From assembly GCA_964544765.1 (NCBI GenBank), contig CAZJDM010000022.1:1-40744 (forward strand): a stretch of DNA of 40,744 nt. The letters run 5' to 3'. Under the pieces are notes generated by a model. It ran no database searches. It saw only the letters and a list, made by a program, of their open reading frames with translations, and was not told the DNA's origin. This stretch comes from CAZJDM01 sp964544765. Lineage in GTDB: Bacteria > Bdellovibrionota_B > Oligoflexia > CAYFLR01. Below are positions 1 through 8,214 of this stretch, in pieces (positions within the stretch are counted from its first letter, which is position 1; each line of letters begins with the position of its first letter). The position numbers were made by a program, and so were the translations under genes.

Positions 1-2
1 TC

Positions 3-77
3 AACCAAGAGGGCGCCCTTCTCGTTACGAAAGGTATATCAATATTACATCTAACAGAAATAGGGGTAATACAGTGA
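3..77 (+). CDS. C-terminal tail of an unknown protein (5' end outside window)
   Basis: An open frame enters from the left edge and ends at TGA 75-77. It encodes about 24 residues ending LTEIGVIQ. Its stop overlaps the GTG start of the next gene in a GTGA arrangement, which is typical of translationally coupled genes. That overlap is the main reason to treat it as real. The fragment is too short to assign a family. The frame of the next gene is also open to the left edge, so a longer downstream protein cannot be fully excluded. Confidence 0.5.
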   Translation, partial: NQEGALLVTKGISILHLTEIGVIQ

Positions 78-760
78 ATCCAAATAAACGAGCCCTTCTT
101 TTAGTTGGAAGTGCCAAAAAACAAAATCACAGTACCTCAGAATCACTTGGGACTTATCTCCTTGAACAGCTCCATGATAAGGGGTTTGAAACAGAAAAAT
201 TATTTATTCATAAATCACTTAAATCAGATAAGAGTCAAGAAGAACTATTAGGATCAATCAGGCATGCTGATATCGTTGTAATAGCTTTCCCACTCTATGT
301 AGATAGTTTACCCTATCTAGTTATCAAAACCATGGAACTTATAGAAAGGAATCGACAATTAAAAAAAAATATTTCAAAAAAGAGGCTCTTGTGTATAGTG
401 AATTGTGGTTTTCCTGAAGTAAATCACAATAAGACTGCCCTTGCAATTTGTAGTCAATTTGCTAAGGAAGTAAATTTTAAATGGATCGGAGGCCTAGCCC
501 TTGGGGGAGGGGAGGCTATAAAAGGAAAACCTTTGATTAAGATTAAAGGTATGGCCAGAAACATAATTAAATCCCTTGATTTGACCGCAAATGCCATTTA
601 CTCGGATCAGTTAATCTCACAAGAAGCAATAGATGAGATGGCAAAAACAATAACACCTAATTGGCTATATGTCTTTATAGGAACAATGATTTGGAAATGG
701 CAAGCAATAAAAAACGGGGTATACATGAAGCTTGGTGCCCGTCCATACCAAGATTTATAA
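74..760 (+). CDS. Flavodoxin-fold NAD(P)H-dependent FMN reductase-like protein
   Basis: The 228-residue protein starts with a beta strand and FMN-phosphate-type loop (LLLVGSAKKQNHSTSESLG, residues 8-26). It continues with the family's second landmark, ADIVVIAFPLYVDSLP, followed by a Lys that begins the next helix. These features fit the NADPH-dependent FMN reductase/flavodoxin-like superfamily, whose members bind FMN and reduce flavins, quinones or other acceptors in the cytoplasm. The substrate cannot be read from sequence. The start is GTG, preceded by AGGGG at about 8 nt, and overlaps the upstream stop by 4 nt, suggesting one operon. The C-terminal 60 residues, with tryptophans and YMKLGARPY, are not recognised. 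Confidence 0.72.
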   Translation: MNPNKRALLLVGSAKKQNHSTSESLGTYLLEQLHDKGFETEKLFIHKSLKSDKSQEELLGSIRHADIVVIAFPLYVDSLPYLVIKTMELIERNRQLKKNISKKRLLCIVNCGFPEVNHNKTALAICSQFAKEVNFKWIGGLALGGGEAIKGKPLIKIKGMARNIIKSLDLTANAIYSDQLISQEAIDEMAKTITPNWLYVFIGTMIWKWQAIKNGVYMKLGARPYQDL

Positions 761-811
761 AGGAATCATTATTTATAGTTTATAAAAAGATAATATATAG
801 TCTTCTTTAAA

Positions 812-860
812 GAAGTATAAAAGTATAGAGAAGTATAAAGAAATATAAAGGAATATTTTA
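812..860 (+). repeat. 10-bp leader minisatellite before the EamA gene
   Basis: Units close to GAAGTATAAA occur at 812-821, 830-839 and 840-849, with a shortened copy between the first two and a degenerate copy (GGAATATTTTA) at 850-860. The array ends 18 nt before the start codon of the transporter gene. A 14-nt perfect palindrome, CTTCTTTAAAGAAG (802-815), lies at its left edge and could serve as a weak terminator hairpin for the reductase gene. Confidence 0.7.
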
Positions 861-878
861 GTAATCTCGGAACAAATC

Positions 879-1784
879 ATGTGGTGGATTCTAGCAATTT
901 TAAGTGCCTTAACTCAGCTATTGCGCAATATCATTATGAAAGATATTGGACATAATTTAGATGAGTATATAAATGTATGGGGCCGATTCACTTTTCTATT
1001 ACCTTTTGCACTAATACCATGCTTATATAATGGAATACCTCCAACTAATATTGATTATTGGTTATACGCTGTTCTCGCTGGTCTTTTGGTTATAATTTCG
1101 ACTCTCTTTCTCTCCAAAGCCTTTAAACTAACCAATATATCAATCGCAACAGCCTTATGGAAAATAAATGTCTTGGTCTTAGTCATATTAGGAATCCTTT
1201 TTCTCAATGAAAACATTAATTTTTTAGGAATATTAGGTATTTTAATAACAGTTTTAGGAGTCTATTTTTTAAACATCAAACAATCTCGCGTTTCATTAAT
1301 TTACCCTTTTACCATGCTCCTTAAAGACAAAGGTCTTCTATATGCTCTTATTGCTGGAATTTTACTAGCACCAGTTACTATCTTTTATAAAAAAACAATC
1401 ATTCTAAGTAATGATATATACTATCCGGTACTCACCAACGCCCTATTTGCGTCTTTATTTATGACCCCAATTATGCTCAAAAAATCAGCTCACCACATCA
1501 AACATGTCTCTAACCATTTTTCCAAATTCTTATTAATGGGTTTTTTTGCTGCTACAAGTACGATTTTTACTACTTATGCATTATCTTTAACTGTTGCTGC
1601 CTATGTTGAGGCCGTAAAGCAAATAGAAATAGTACTGGCTCTGTTTGGTGGGATAATTTTCTTTAAAGAATATAAGCGAGCTAAAGAAATATGGTTTGGA
1701 TGCTTGATCATAATGTTCGGTATCATGATATTGATATTAAGTAACACAATAATAGAAAGATTAAGCAACTTTGGCAAAATTTAA
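879..1784 (+). CDS. EamA/DMT-family membrane transporter
   Basis: The 301-residue, strongly hydrophobic protein has about ten predicted membrane spans in two halves of similar pattern, the expected size and topology for EamA (drug/metabolite transporter superfamily) permeases. The first half contains SIATALWKINVLVLVILGILFLNE split by short loops. The second ends with the typical VEAVKQIEIVLALFGGIIFFKE segment, matching the conserved part of the second EamA repeat. It acts in the inner membrane as a metabolite exporter or importer; the substrate is unknown. It follows a repeat-filled leader and converges with the minus-strand small gene, overlapping its last 4 nt. Confidence 0.85.
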   Translation: MWWILAILSALTQLLRNIIMKDIGHNLDEYINVWGRFTFLLPFALIPCLYNGIPPTNIDYWLYAVLAGLLVIISTLFLSKAFKLTNISIATALWKINVLVLVILGILFLNENINFLGILGILITVLGVYFLNIKQSRVSLIYPFTMLLKDKGLLYALIAGILLAPVTIFYKKTIILSNDIYYPVLTNALFASLFMTPIMLKKSAHHIKHVSNHFSKFLLMGFFAATSTIFTTYALSLTVAAYVEAVKQIEIVLALFGGIIFFKEYKRAKEIWFGCLIIMFGIMILILSNTIIERLSNFGKI

Positions 1785-1912
1785 TTTGATCCTAAGGAGA
1801 TTAGATATAAGCTTCCATCCGGTAATCTAAGAATACTTTTTCCTTCAGAATGCCAATGATTCATTACTTGTCTAACAAAATTGTAAAGAAGTTGAGTGGT
1901 TTCATCAACCAT
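1781..1912 (-). CDS. Small unknown protein (43 aa), coupled to the upstream gene
   Basis: A short minus-strand frame runs from ATG (1910-1912) to TAA (1781-1783). It encodes 43 residues, with a coding-like second half RLPDGSLYLISLGSN. Its start lies inside the last codons of the 196-residue gene (ATGGTTGA overlap, 8 nt), a classic coupled arrangement. Its stop overlaps the end of the convergent EamA gene by 4 nt. Nothing else explains this 120-bp gap. No family is recognised, and the protein may work with the overlapping upstream gene product. Confidence 0.55.
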   Translation of the reverse strand: MVDETTQLLYNFVRQVMNHWHSEGKSILRLPDGSLYLISLGSN

Positions 1913-2495
1913 TTCTAATCATAGTTAAAAATACCGCTCTAGGTCGAGGATCTACCCGTTGTCTACTAATTAAAATCTCTACTATTAGACCATCCACTAA
2001 TTCAAGGTTTGATAAGACTCCATTAGTCTGATCCTTGATATTTTTAAAAATGACCAGAGCAATTTGCTCATTAGTCATACCTGACCTGATACCAGCATTA
2101 ACATAATCATCAAACCAAATAATTACTTCTCCAAAAAAAATTGCTAAATCTTCTTCAGCATTTAACGAACGTAAATTACCTACCCGACTTCCATCTTCAG
2201 TTAAAGTAAACCATTCTCTCCAACGTTCTGGAAATTTCTTATGATGATCATATACCCAAAAAGAAGCGGTAGGTTTGCCAACGGTCCAAAGATTATCTTC
2301 CTTTCGAGTGACAGAACGTTCTTGTTCTTTCCATTCTTCAAATACATTAGCTAAACGACTTAAAACAAAACGACGGCCCTGTCTAACAATTAGTTGGTCA
2401 ATCATATCTTGGCGTTTCAGGATAGAAATCAACAAACCAATAGAATAAGGATCTCCATTTAAATATATCAAGGGATATCTTAAAATGCGTACCAC
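1905..2495 (-). CDS. Unknown 196-residue cytoplasmic protein
   Basis: This is a complete frame of 196 residues starting at GTG (MVRILRYPLIYLNG). There is no signal peptide or clear membrane span. The protein is mixed alpha/beta with aromatic-rich stretches (TASFWVYDHHKKFPERWREWF) and an acidic helix (EEDLAIFFGEVIIWFDDY). I do not recognise a family. It is transcribed divergently from thrS and overlaps a 43-codon gene at its 3' end, so the two probably form an operon. No strong Shine-Dalgarno sequence precedes the GTG, so the exact start is uncertain. Confidence 0.7.
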   Translation of the reverse strand: MVRILRYPLIYLNGDPYSIGLLISILKRQDMIDQLIVRQGRRFVLSRLANVFEEWKEQERSVTRKEDNLWTVGKPTASFWVYDHHKKFPERWREWFTLTEDGSRVGNLRSLNAEEDLAIFFGEVIIWFDDYVNAGIRSGMTNEQIALVIFKNIKDQTNGVLSNLELVDGLIVEILISRQRVDPRPRAVFLTMIRNG

Positions 2496-2605
2496 AATTT
2501 AAGCATTATCAATATAAAAATTTCTTTATTTTTATTCATTTAAATGGCATATCATTGTTATTTGATTGGATGCTTAAAGTAAAATGTTAAAGAGGTAATA
2601 ATACT

Positions 2606-4513
2606 ATGGAAGTTAATGACAACCCGGAATTATACAAGATACGCCATTCATTGGCCCATATAATGGCTCAAGCGGTACAAGAGAAATATCCCAAAGTAAT
2701 TCTTGGTTTCGGTCCCCCTACTGATTCTGGTTTCTATTATGATTTCGATCTGGGAGACCAAACAATAACCACGACCGATCTTAAAGATATTGAAAAACGA
2801 ATGAAAAAGATTATAGGTAGAAAACAATCCTTTGAATATCTGGAATACGATATACAAGGCGCTCTTGATAAACTAGCTTCCATGCCAAGTAAGGAACCTC
2901 TTAAAAAGGAAAATATTGATAACCTGGGTAGCCGAGGCATAGAGAAGTTTTCTTTTTACCAAAGTGGTCCTTTTCTGGATCTTTGTGAAGGGCCTCATGT
3001 TGAACATACTGGACAACTACCACCCAAAGCTTTCAAATTGGATCGTGTCGCTGGGGCCTACTGGTTGGGAGATGAAAAACGGCAAATGTTAACTCGTATT
3101 TATGGTTTAGCGTTCCAATCCTCGGAAGAACTGCAAGATTTCCTTAAAAGACGAGAACTAGCAGAAAAAAACGATCACAGAAAACTTGGTAAAGAGCTTG
3201 ATATTTATCATATTGATGAAATAGTCGGCAAAGGACTACCCCTTTGGTTACCCAATGGCGCCGTAATTAGAGATGAAATTGAAAAGTACGCTAAAGAAAT
3301 GGAATTCAAACATGGATACCAACGTGTACATACTCCCCATATTACTAAGAAGGAACTGTATCTTCGGTCCCAGCACTTACCATCATATCAAGAGTCCATG
3401 TTCCCTCCTCTAAAACTTTCAATAAATGAGTCAGTAGGTGAGTCAGTATATGAATCATCTGGCCAATTAGTAGGTGAGTCAGAAGATAAGTCAAAAAATA
3501 AGTCAAAAGGTGAGTCAGAAAGTGAATCAGAAGAAGTATATTATTTAAAACCAATGAATTGCCCACACCACCATCTCATATATGACTGCCGTATTCGTAG
3601 TTATAGGGACCTACCACTCAGATTGGCTGAGTACGGAACTTGTTATCGATTCGAGCAATCTGGAGAATTATCTGGACTAATAAGGGTTCGATGCATGTCA
3701 ATGAACGATGCTCATATTTATCTACGCGAAGAAGATTTTGAGAAAGAGTTCACTAACATAATGCAAATGTATCAGGAGTTTTACAACACTTTTAAATTAA
3801 AAGAATATACCTTCAGACTGTCTATTCGAGGTGAGGAGAACCAAGACAAATTTAAAGGGGATCCTTCTCGTTGGGATAGAGGAGAAAAACTACTGACCAA
3901 GGTAATGAATGATCTGAACCTTCCTTATGAAATGGGTGATGGAGAAGCAGCCTTTTATGGTCCCAAGATCGACGTCCAATTCAAAAACTTGATGGGTAGA
4001 GAAGAAACGGTCTCCACAATCCAAGTTGATTTTTTAAGTCCCCAAAACTTTGATCTAACTTATATAGCTGAAGATGGGACAGAGAAACAACCTATTATAA
4101 TTCACCGAGCGCCCCTTTCCACTCATGAAAGATTTATCAGTTTTCTAATTGAATATTATGGTGGTGCTTTTCCTATATGGTGCTCACCGGTACAAGTTTG
4201 TATAGTTCCCATTAATGATACATGTATTGAATATAGTAAAAAATTGGCCCAAAAACTTCATCAAAGTAATAGAAGGGTTGAGGTGGATACTTCCAATAAT
4301 AGTTTGAATAAGAAAATACGAAACAATACTACCCGAAAGATCCCAATCATATTAATTATTGGCAACAAAGAGATGGAAAACGAGCAAGTAACCATCCGTC
4401 GATATGGTCAACAAGAACAAAAAACCATTCCCTTTAGCGAATTCGAGCAAAATCTCCAAACTGAAATAGATAGTCGAATTATGGATCGTGAACCAATGGG
4501 CTCTATCATTTAA
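2606..4513 (+). CDS. thrS: Threonyl-tRNA synthetase lacking the N-terminal TGS domain, with a Ser/Glu repeat insertion
   Basis: It charges tRNA-Thr with threonine. The 635 residues begin almost directly at the editing domain: HSLAH at 14-18 and C127 in DLCEGPH are the zinc-type editing residues. The catalytic core follows, with the zinc ligands C319 (MNCPHH), H370 (NDAH) and H500 (IHRA), motif 2 around YRFEQSGE and motif 3 around 500-510. The anticodon-binding domain is about 525-625. The roughly 60-residue TGS domain found at the N-terminus of E. coli ThrRS is absent; an in-frame stop just upstream and only 110 bp of spacer leave no room for it. Residues 272-310 are a low-complexity insertion just before the C319 zinc motif. 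AGAGGT precedes the ATG. Confidence 0.95.
   Translation: MEVNDNPELYKIRHSLAHIMAQAVQEKYPKVILGFGPPTDSGFYYDFDLGDQTITTTDLKDIEKRMKKIIGRKQSFEYLEYDIQGALDKLASMPSKEPLKKENIDNLGSRGIEKFSFYQSGPFLDLCEGPHVEHTGQLPPKAFKLDRVAGAYWLGDEKRQMLTRIYGLAFQSSEELQDFLKRRELAEKNDHRKLGKELDIYHIDEIVGKGLPLWLPNGAVIRDEIEKYAKEMEFKHGYQRVHTPHITKKELYLRSQHLPSYQESMFPPLKLSINESVGESVYESSGQLVGESEDKSKNKSKGESESESEEVYYLKPMNCPHHHLIYDCRIRSYRDLPLRLAEYGTCYRFEQSGELSGLIRVRCMSMNDAHIYLREEDFEKEFTNIMQMYQEFYNTFKLKEYTFRLSIRGEENQDKFKGDPSRWDRGEKLLTKVMNDLNLPYEMGDGEAAFYGPKIDVQFKNLMGREETVSTIQVDFLSPQNFDLTYIAEDGTEKQPIIIHRAPLSTHERFISFLIEYYGGAFPIWCSPVQVCIVPINDTCIEYSKKLAQKLHQSNRRVEVDTSNNSLNKKIRNNTTRKIPIILIIGNKEMENEQVTIRRYGQQEQKTIPFSEFEQNLQTEIDSRIMDREPMGSII
3424..3537 (+). 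repeat. In-frame degenerate 12-bp repeat inside thrS
   Basis: Copies of a 12-bp (4-codon) unit around GAGTCAGTAGGT/AAGTCAAAAAAT recur in frame and encode Glu/Lys-Ser-X-X repeats (NESVGES, KSKNKSKGES). The insertion sits between the start of the catalytic core and the MNCPHH zinc motif. E. coli ThrRS has only about ten residues at the equivalent position. Confidence 0.8.
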
Positions 4514-4613
4514 CTGATTTTAATAGAATTTTTTATTGATTCTTTAAATTGATCCGTTAATTGATCTTAATTAACCTCCCAATGTAATAAGCTTTATCGC
4601 CATCGCCGATTAT

Positions 4614-4635
4614 TTGCCTAAAATATTTTAGGCAA
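4614..4635. terminator. Perfect 22-nt palindrome after thrS, possible terminator or operator
   Basis: TTGCCTAAAAT followed directly by ATTTTAGGCAA forms a perfect palindrome about 100 nt after the thrS stop, with TTCTT on its right. It could be a weak bidirectional terminator or a dimeric-protein operator. The 269-bp gap otherwise shows only AT-rich sequence and one small hairpin. Confidence 0.4.
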
Positions 4636-4734
4636 TTCTTAATCATAAGTTTAGTTATATCTATAAGACAATGATTATAAATCGTCTTTTGAAGATTTAA
4701 TTAATTTATTTATTTAAATTTACAATACACCGAT

Positions 4735-4755
4735 AAGTACTTTGTGTACTTTTTT
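4735..4755 (+). terminator. Short hairpin plus T-run before the Ig-repeat lipoprotein gene
   Basis: AAGTAC and GTACTT form a 6-bp stem with a 5-nt loop, running into TTTTT. This resembles a minimal intrinsic terminator on the plus strand, 28 nt before the next start codon. It could end thrS transcription or act in the leader of the next gene. The stem is short and only moderately stable. Confidence 0.35.
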
Positions 4756-4782
4756 ATATCAACTATGTCGGATATTTAATAT

Positions 4783-6606
4783 ATGAAAACATATCAAGCA
4801 GTTAGGTCCAAGAAATATTGTAAGTTACCTGTCTTTATGATTTTTTTCTTGATTAGCATCTGGATTACTAAATGTAATGAACCCAGTAAATTCGAACAGC
4901 AAATGATTAAACCTGAGTGCCAATTAATTCCTGAAAAAGAAAACCTAGAAATGGGTGGTACTACTAAAATAAAAATGAAAGTTTTGGGAGATGTTGAAAA
5001 CGCTAGCTTTGAGGGTCAATCGATTAATAAAAACGGTGGGGAAATTGAAGTAACTCCAACTGAGAACATGACTTATAATGGTATTGTTAAAGGATATTTT
5101 GGTACCAAAACATGCACAACCAAAATTAATCTATTACCAGAAAGTACGTGCACCTTGTCAGCTAGTTCCAAAAAACTTGTAGAAGGTGAATCATCTATCA
5201 TCAAGATGAAAACAACCGGAGAAATAAACAAAGCTAGTTTTAATGGACTGCCTATTAAAAACGGACAAGAAATCACAATTAACCCAACAGAAAACACAAC
5301 ATATGAAGGATTTATCGAAACAGCTTTTGGTCGAAAAACATGCTCAATTGATATTGAAGTAATACCAGATGCTCAGTGTACCTTAACTGCGACACCATCA
5401 GAAATTCTACTAGGAGATCATGTTAATCTTAAAATGCAAACTCAGTCTGATGGACCCATTGAAACGGCTCTTTTGAACGGCAATAAAATCGATGTTAACG
5501 GAGGAAATATCATAATTGAACCTACCAATGGTACTACTTATCAAGGAGAAATAACCGGTGAATTTGGGAAGAGAACTTGCCAAGCAATCGTAACATTAGT
5601 AAACGAACCAACCTGTCAAATGACTGCTGAACCATCACAGATTTTTGAGGGAGAAACCTCTACTATAAATATAGAAATAAATGGAAAAGTTGATGATGCT
5701 CGATTAGGAGAGGAAAATATTAACACTTCAGGTGACCTCAAGATGGTAAGTCCACCAACTACCACCTCCTATATAACAACCATAAAAAGTAAATGGGGAG
5801 AAAAGACTTGTAAAATTGATGTAACAGTAAGACCTAAGCCAAATGTCGATGGTAGAATTAGCGGTGAAGTTAGCTCAGCTCTAGAGAATGATGCTCCTAT
5901 TGCTGATGTAACAGTGAGAATAAAAGAAAGTAGGTTTGCATCATACATAAACAATTTACAAACCAATCAACAAGGAGAATACGATACAGGATTAATTCCG
6001 CCGGGAATTTACTATTTAGACTTCATCAAAGATGGTTATATCTCAACCCTCAATCAAGAGGTAATAATCTCACCATCGCAGGAAGTAAGAAAAAATATTT
6101 CTCTAAGTCCCATCATGGAAAACGAAGAATACCGTATTGTGTTAAATTGGACATCATATAAGATAGGTGCTGTTCGGGATGTTGATTCATATTTACTAAT
6201 TCCCGGAGTTGAAGAACCCTTGTTTTATCGAAAGGTAAGAAGAAATTATTATGGAGCTTATTTAGATGTTGATGATACCACTTGGAGCGGCCCAGAAACA
6301 ATTACTCTGGGATACAATGAGGCAAGACTCAGAGTAGGAACATACAAATATTACGTTCATAATTATTCTGAAACGGATCTTAATCAAGCGCTAGGGAAAT
6401 CTGAAATTGTCATAAATGTATATAAAGGACAAAATCATCTAAAATCATACATGATTAGGGAAGGAACCGGTATGATTTTTGAGTTTTTCTGGTTAGTTGT
6501 TTCCGAAAATGGTCAAGTTGAAATCATTGATATAATGGAATATAACGACAGCTTACCCGAGGCGTATAAAATAGACGGCGCAGATAGTTGGTACATTTGG
6601 TACTAA
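4783..6606 (+). CDS. Surface lipoprotein with four Ig-like repeats, a carboxypeptidase-regulatory-like domain and a YfaP-like end
   Basis: The 607-residue exported protein has a hydrophobic signal segment (residues 15-29) followed by C31, a likely though non-canonical lipobox (WITKC). Four tandem repeats of about 75 residues follow (about 44-118, 121-195, 197-273, 276-350). Each opens and closes with one Cys (46/111, 123/187, 199/266, 278/343), suggesting one disulfide per Ig-like domain. Residues 356-440 (GRISGEV...GEYDTGLIPPGIYYLDF) look like a carboxypeptidase-regulatory/SdrD-B-type beta sandwich. Residues 449-600 contain SYLLIPG, DDTTWSGPETITL and TYKYYVHNYS, the pattern of YfaP-like domains. 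Function is unknown; the architecture suggests cell-surface adhesion or structure. Confidence 0.75.
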   Translation: MKTYQAVRSKKYCKLPVFMIFFLISIWITKCNEPSKFEQQMIKPECQLIPEKENLEMGGTTKIKMKVLGDVENASFEGQSINKNGGEIEVTPTENMTYNGIVKGYFGTKTCTTKINLLPESTCTLSASSKKLVEGESSIIKMKTTGEINKASFNGLPIKNGQEITINPTENTTYEGFIETAFGRKTCSIDIEVIPDAQCTLTATPSEILLGDHVNLKMQTQSDGPIETALLNGNKIDVNGGNIIIEPTNGTTYQGEITGEFGKRTCQAIVTLVNEPTCQMTAEPSQIFEGETSTINIEINGKVDDARLGEENINTSGDLKMVSPPTTTSYITTIKSKWGEKTCKIDVTVRPKPNVDGRISGEVSSALENDAPIADVTVRIKESRFASYINNLQTNQQGEYDTGLIPPGIYYLDFIKDGYISTLNQEVIISPSQEVRKNISLSPIMENEEYRIVLNWTSYKIGAVRDVDSYLLIPGVEEPLFYRKVRRNYYGAYLDVDDTTWSGPETITLGYNEARLRVGTYKYYVHNYSETDLNQALGKSEIVINVYKGQNHLKSYMIREGTGMIFEFFWLVVSENGQVEIIDIMEYNDSLPEAYKIDGADSWYIWY

Positions 6607-6618
6607 TTTATAGGATAT

Positions 6619-8097
6619 TTAGGATAGAAACTCATGAATCGCTTTAGCAGCTTCCCGACCGTTACCCATAGCTAAAATAACAGTGGCTCCACCGCTAATA
6701 ATGTCTCCTCCAGCGTAAACCCCAGGTTTTGAAGTTCTCATCGTTTCGGGATTTACGATAATATTACCCCATTTGTTAAAATCAATTCCTTCAGTAGTGT
6801 TTTGAATTAAAGGACTAGAACCATTTCCAATTGCCATAATTACGATATCAACATCCAATATATACTCGCTGCCCTTAACTGGTACTGGACGTCTCCGACC
6901 TGAATCATCAGGTTCTCCCAGTTCCATCTTAATACATTTCATTCTTTTTAATCGCCCATTTTCATCACCATATAACTCAACGGGATTATTAAGGGTCATA
7001 AACTCAACTCCTTCTTCCTTGGCATGGTGGATTTCTTCAAGGCGTGCCGGCATTTCAGCTTCTGATCTTCTATATATTAAATACGAATTATTGGTACCTA
7101 ATCGCAAGGAAGTTCTCACCGCATCCATGGCGGTGTTACCTCCACCAACTACAGCTACATTTTTACCCACACATGACATTACAGGAGAATCATATTCTGT
7201 TATATTAGCCTTCATTAAGTTAAGTCGAGTTAAAAACTCGTTAGCTGAATAAACTCCAGCCAAGTTTTCTCCAGGAATATTCATGAACCATGGAAGACCA
7301 GCTCCAACACCTATAAATACAGCATCAAATCTTTCTTCTGTCATTAGTTCATCTATCGTAATAGTTTGGCCAATCACTGTATTAGTTTGGAATACAACTC
7401 CTTTTTCTCGTAAGAAATTTACTTCCTTTTTAACAATGGCCTTAGGCAACCTAAATTCAGGAATTCCATAAACCAAAACTCCTCCTAGCTCATGTAAAGC
7501 TTCAAAAACAGTAACCTCATATCCCCAATTATTTAAGTCTCCAGCACAAGCCAAACCTGCTGGCCCACTACCAACCACGGCTACTCGTTTAACATTAGAT
7601 TTAAAAGAAGCAATTTTGGATTGATCAGATGATAATGCAGATGATAATGCAGATGATAATGCAGATGATAATGCAGATGATGATGTAGATGGATTAGCAA
7701 AGTCATAATCAGCTACAAACCTTTCTAATCGTCCAATTGCTACTGGATCATTTTTTTTACCTACTATACATTTTTCTTCACATTGGGTTTCTTGCGGACA
7801 TACTCGACCACAGATCGCTGGCAAAGCATTATCTTCTTTGATTTTCAATAAAGCTTCGTGAAATTTTTCTTCAACAATCAAGTTAATGAATTCCGGTATC
7901 TTAATCAATACTGGACATCCATCAATACATAAAGGGTTCTTACATTGTATACATCGTTGAGCTTCGTTTATAGCCTGTTCCCGGGTATAACCAAGAGCAA
8001 CTTCTTCAAAATTATTTCTTCTAGCTCTGGCATCCTGCTCAGGCATGGGATGACGAGCAATTTTCATCTTTTCTTTATTAGGTAAATGTTCAATCAT
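6619..8097 (-). CDS. NADPH-dependent glutamate synthase small-subunit-like flavoprotein (NfnB/SudA/GltA type)
   Basis: The 492-residue protein has an N-terminal two-cluster ferredoxin-like domain with C49/C52/C57/C61 and C96/C100/C106/C110. An FAD Rossmann motif follows (GSGPAG, 176-181), then an NADPH site (GGGNTA, 318-323). This architecture is shared by GltD, archaeal GltA and NfnB. It lies directly downstream of an NfnA-like gene on the same strand, so NfnB (the NADPH- and ferredoxin-reacting half of an electron-bifurcating transhydrogenase) is the best call. A homotetrameric glutamate synthase GltA is the alternative. Residues 136-157 (SSALSSALSSALSSALSS) are a repeat insertion in the linker between the two domains. 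GAGGTGG gives a good ribosome binding site. Confidence 0.9.
   Translation of the reverse strand: MIEHLPNKEKMKIARHPMPEQDARARRNNFEEVALGYTREQAINEAQRCIQCKNPLCIDGCPVLIKIPEFINLIVEEKFHEALLKIKEDNALPAICGRVCPQETQCEEKCIVGKKNDPVAIGRLERFVADYDFANPSTSSSALSSALSSALSSALSSDQSKIASFKSNVKRVAVVGSGPAGLACAGDLNNWGYEVTVFEALHELGGVLVYGIPEFRLPKAIVKKEVNFLREKGVVFQTNTVIGQTITIDELMTEERFDAVFIGVGAGLPWFMNIPGENLAGVYSANEFLTRLNLMKANITEYDSPVMSCVGKNVAVVGGGNTAMDAVRTSLRLGTNNSYLIYRRSEAEMPARLEEIHHAKEEGVEFMTLNNPVELYGDENGRLKRMKCIKMELGEPDDSGRRRPVPVKGSEYILDVDIVIMAIGNGSSPLIQNTTEGIDFNKWGNIIVNPETMRTSKPGVYAGGDIISGGATVILAMGNGREAAKAIHEFLS
7628..7690 (-). repeat. 12-bp in-frame tandem repeat in the nfnB linker
   Basis: Four perfect copies of GATGATAATGCA (plus strand, 7628-7675) are followed by a variant (GATGATGATGTA) and a partial copy. 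On the coding strand each unit reads Ser-Ser-Ala-Leu, so gain or loss of a unit changes the inter-domain linker by four residues without a frameshift. Confidence 0.95.
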
Positions 8098-8139
8098 ATT
8101 TTGCTACCACCTCGATTTTGGACTCTTGCTATTTCCTAA

Positions 8140-8214
8140 CCAGCATCTAATTAAATTACATAGCATCTAATTTACTCATATAGCATTTAATTTACTCATA
8201 TAGCATTTAATTTA
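8140..8214 (-). repeat. 20-bp tandem repeat running over the nfnA stop codon
   Basis: On the minus strand the unit GTAAATTAAATGCTATATGA occurs twice, followed by GTAAATTAGATGCTATGTAA and a half copy. The first unit contains the last codons and TGA stop of nfnA (KLNAI-stop). The spacer to nfnB is therefore built largely from duplicated 3' end of nfnA. Confidence 0.88.

Noticed and set aside
3345..3566. Minus-strand frame of Leu/Thr/His repeats opposite thrS
   Set aside because: It is a shadow of the Ser/Glu repeat insertion in ThrRS. The real gene continues on both sides with catalytic motifs.
7628..7690. Possible CRISPR-like array
   Set aside because: The 12-bp units are contiguous without spacers and lie inside an intact reading frame.
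6619..8097. Conventional glutamate synthase GltBD small subunit
   Set aside because: No large-subunit gltB gene is adjacent, and an NfnA-type partner gene lies directly upstream, favouring an NfnAB/SudAB pair.
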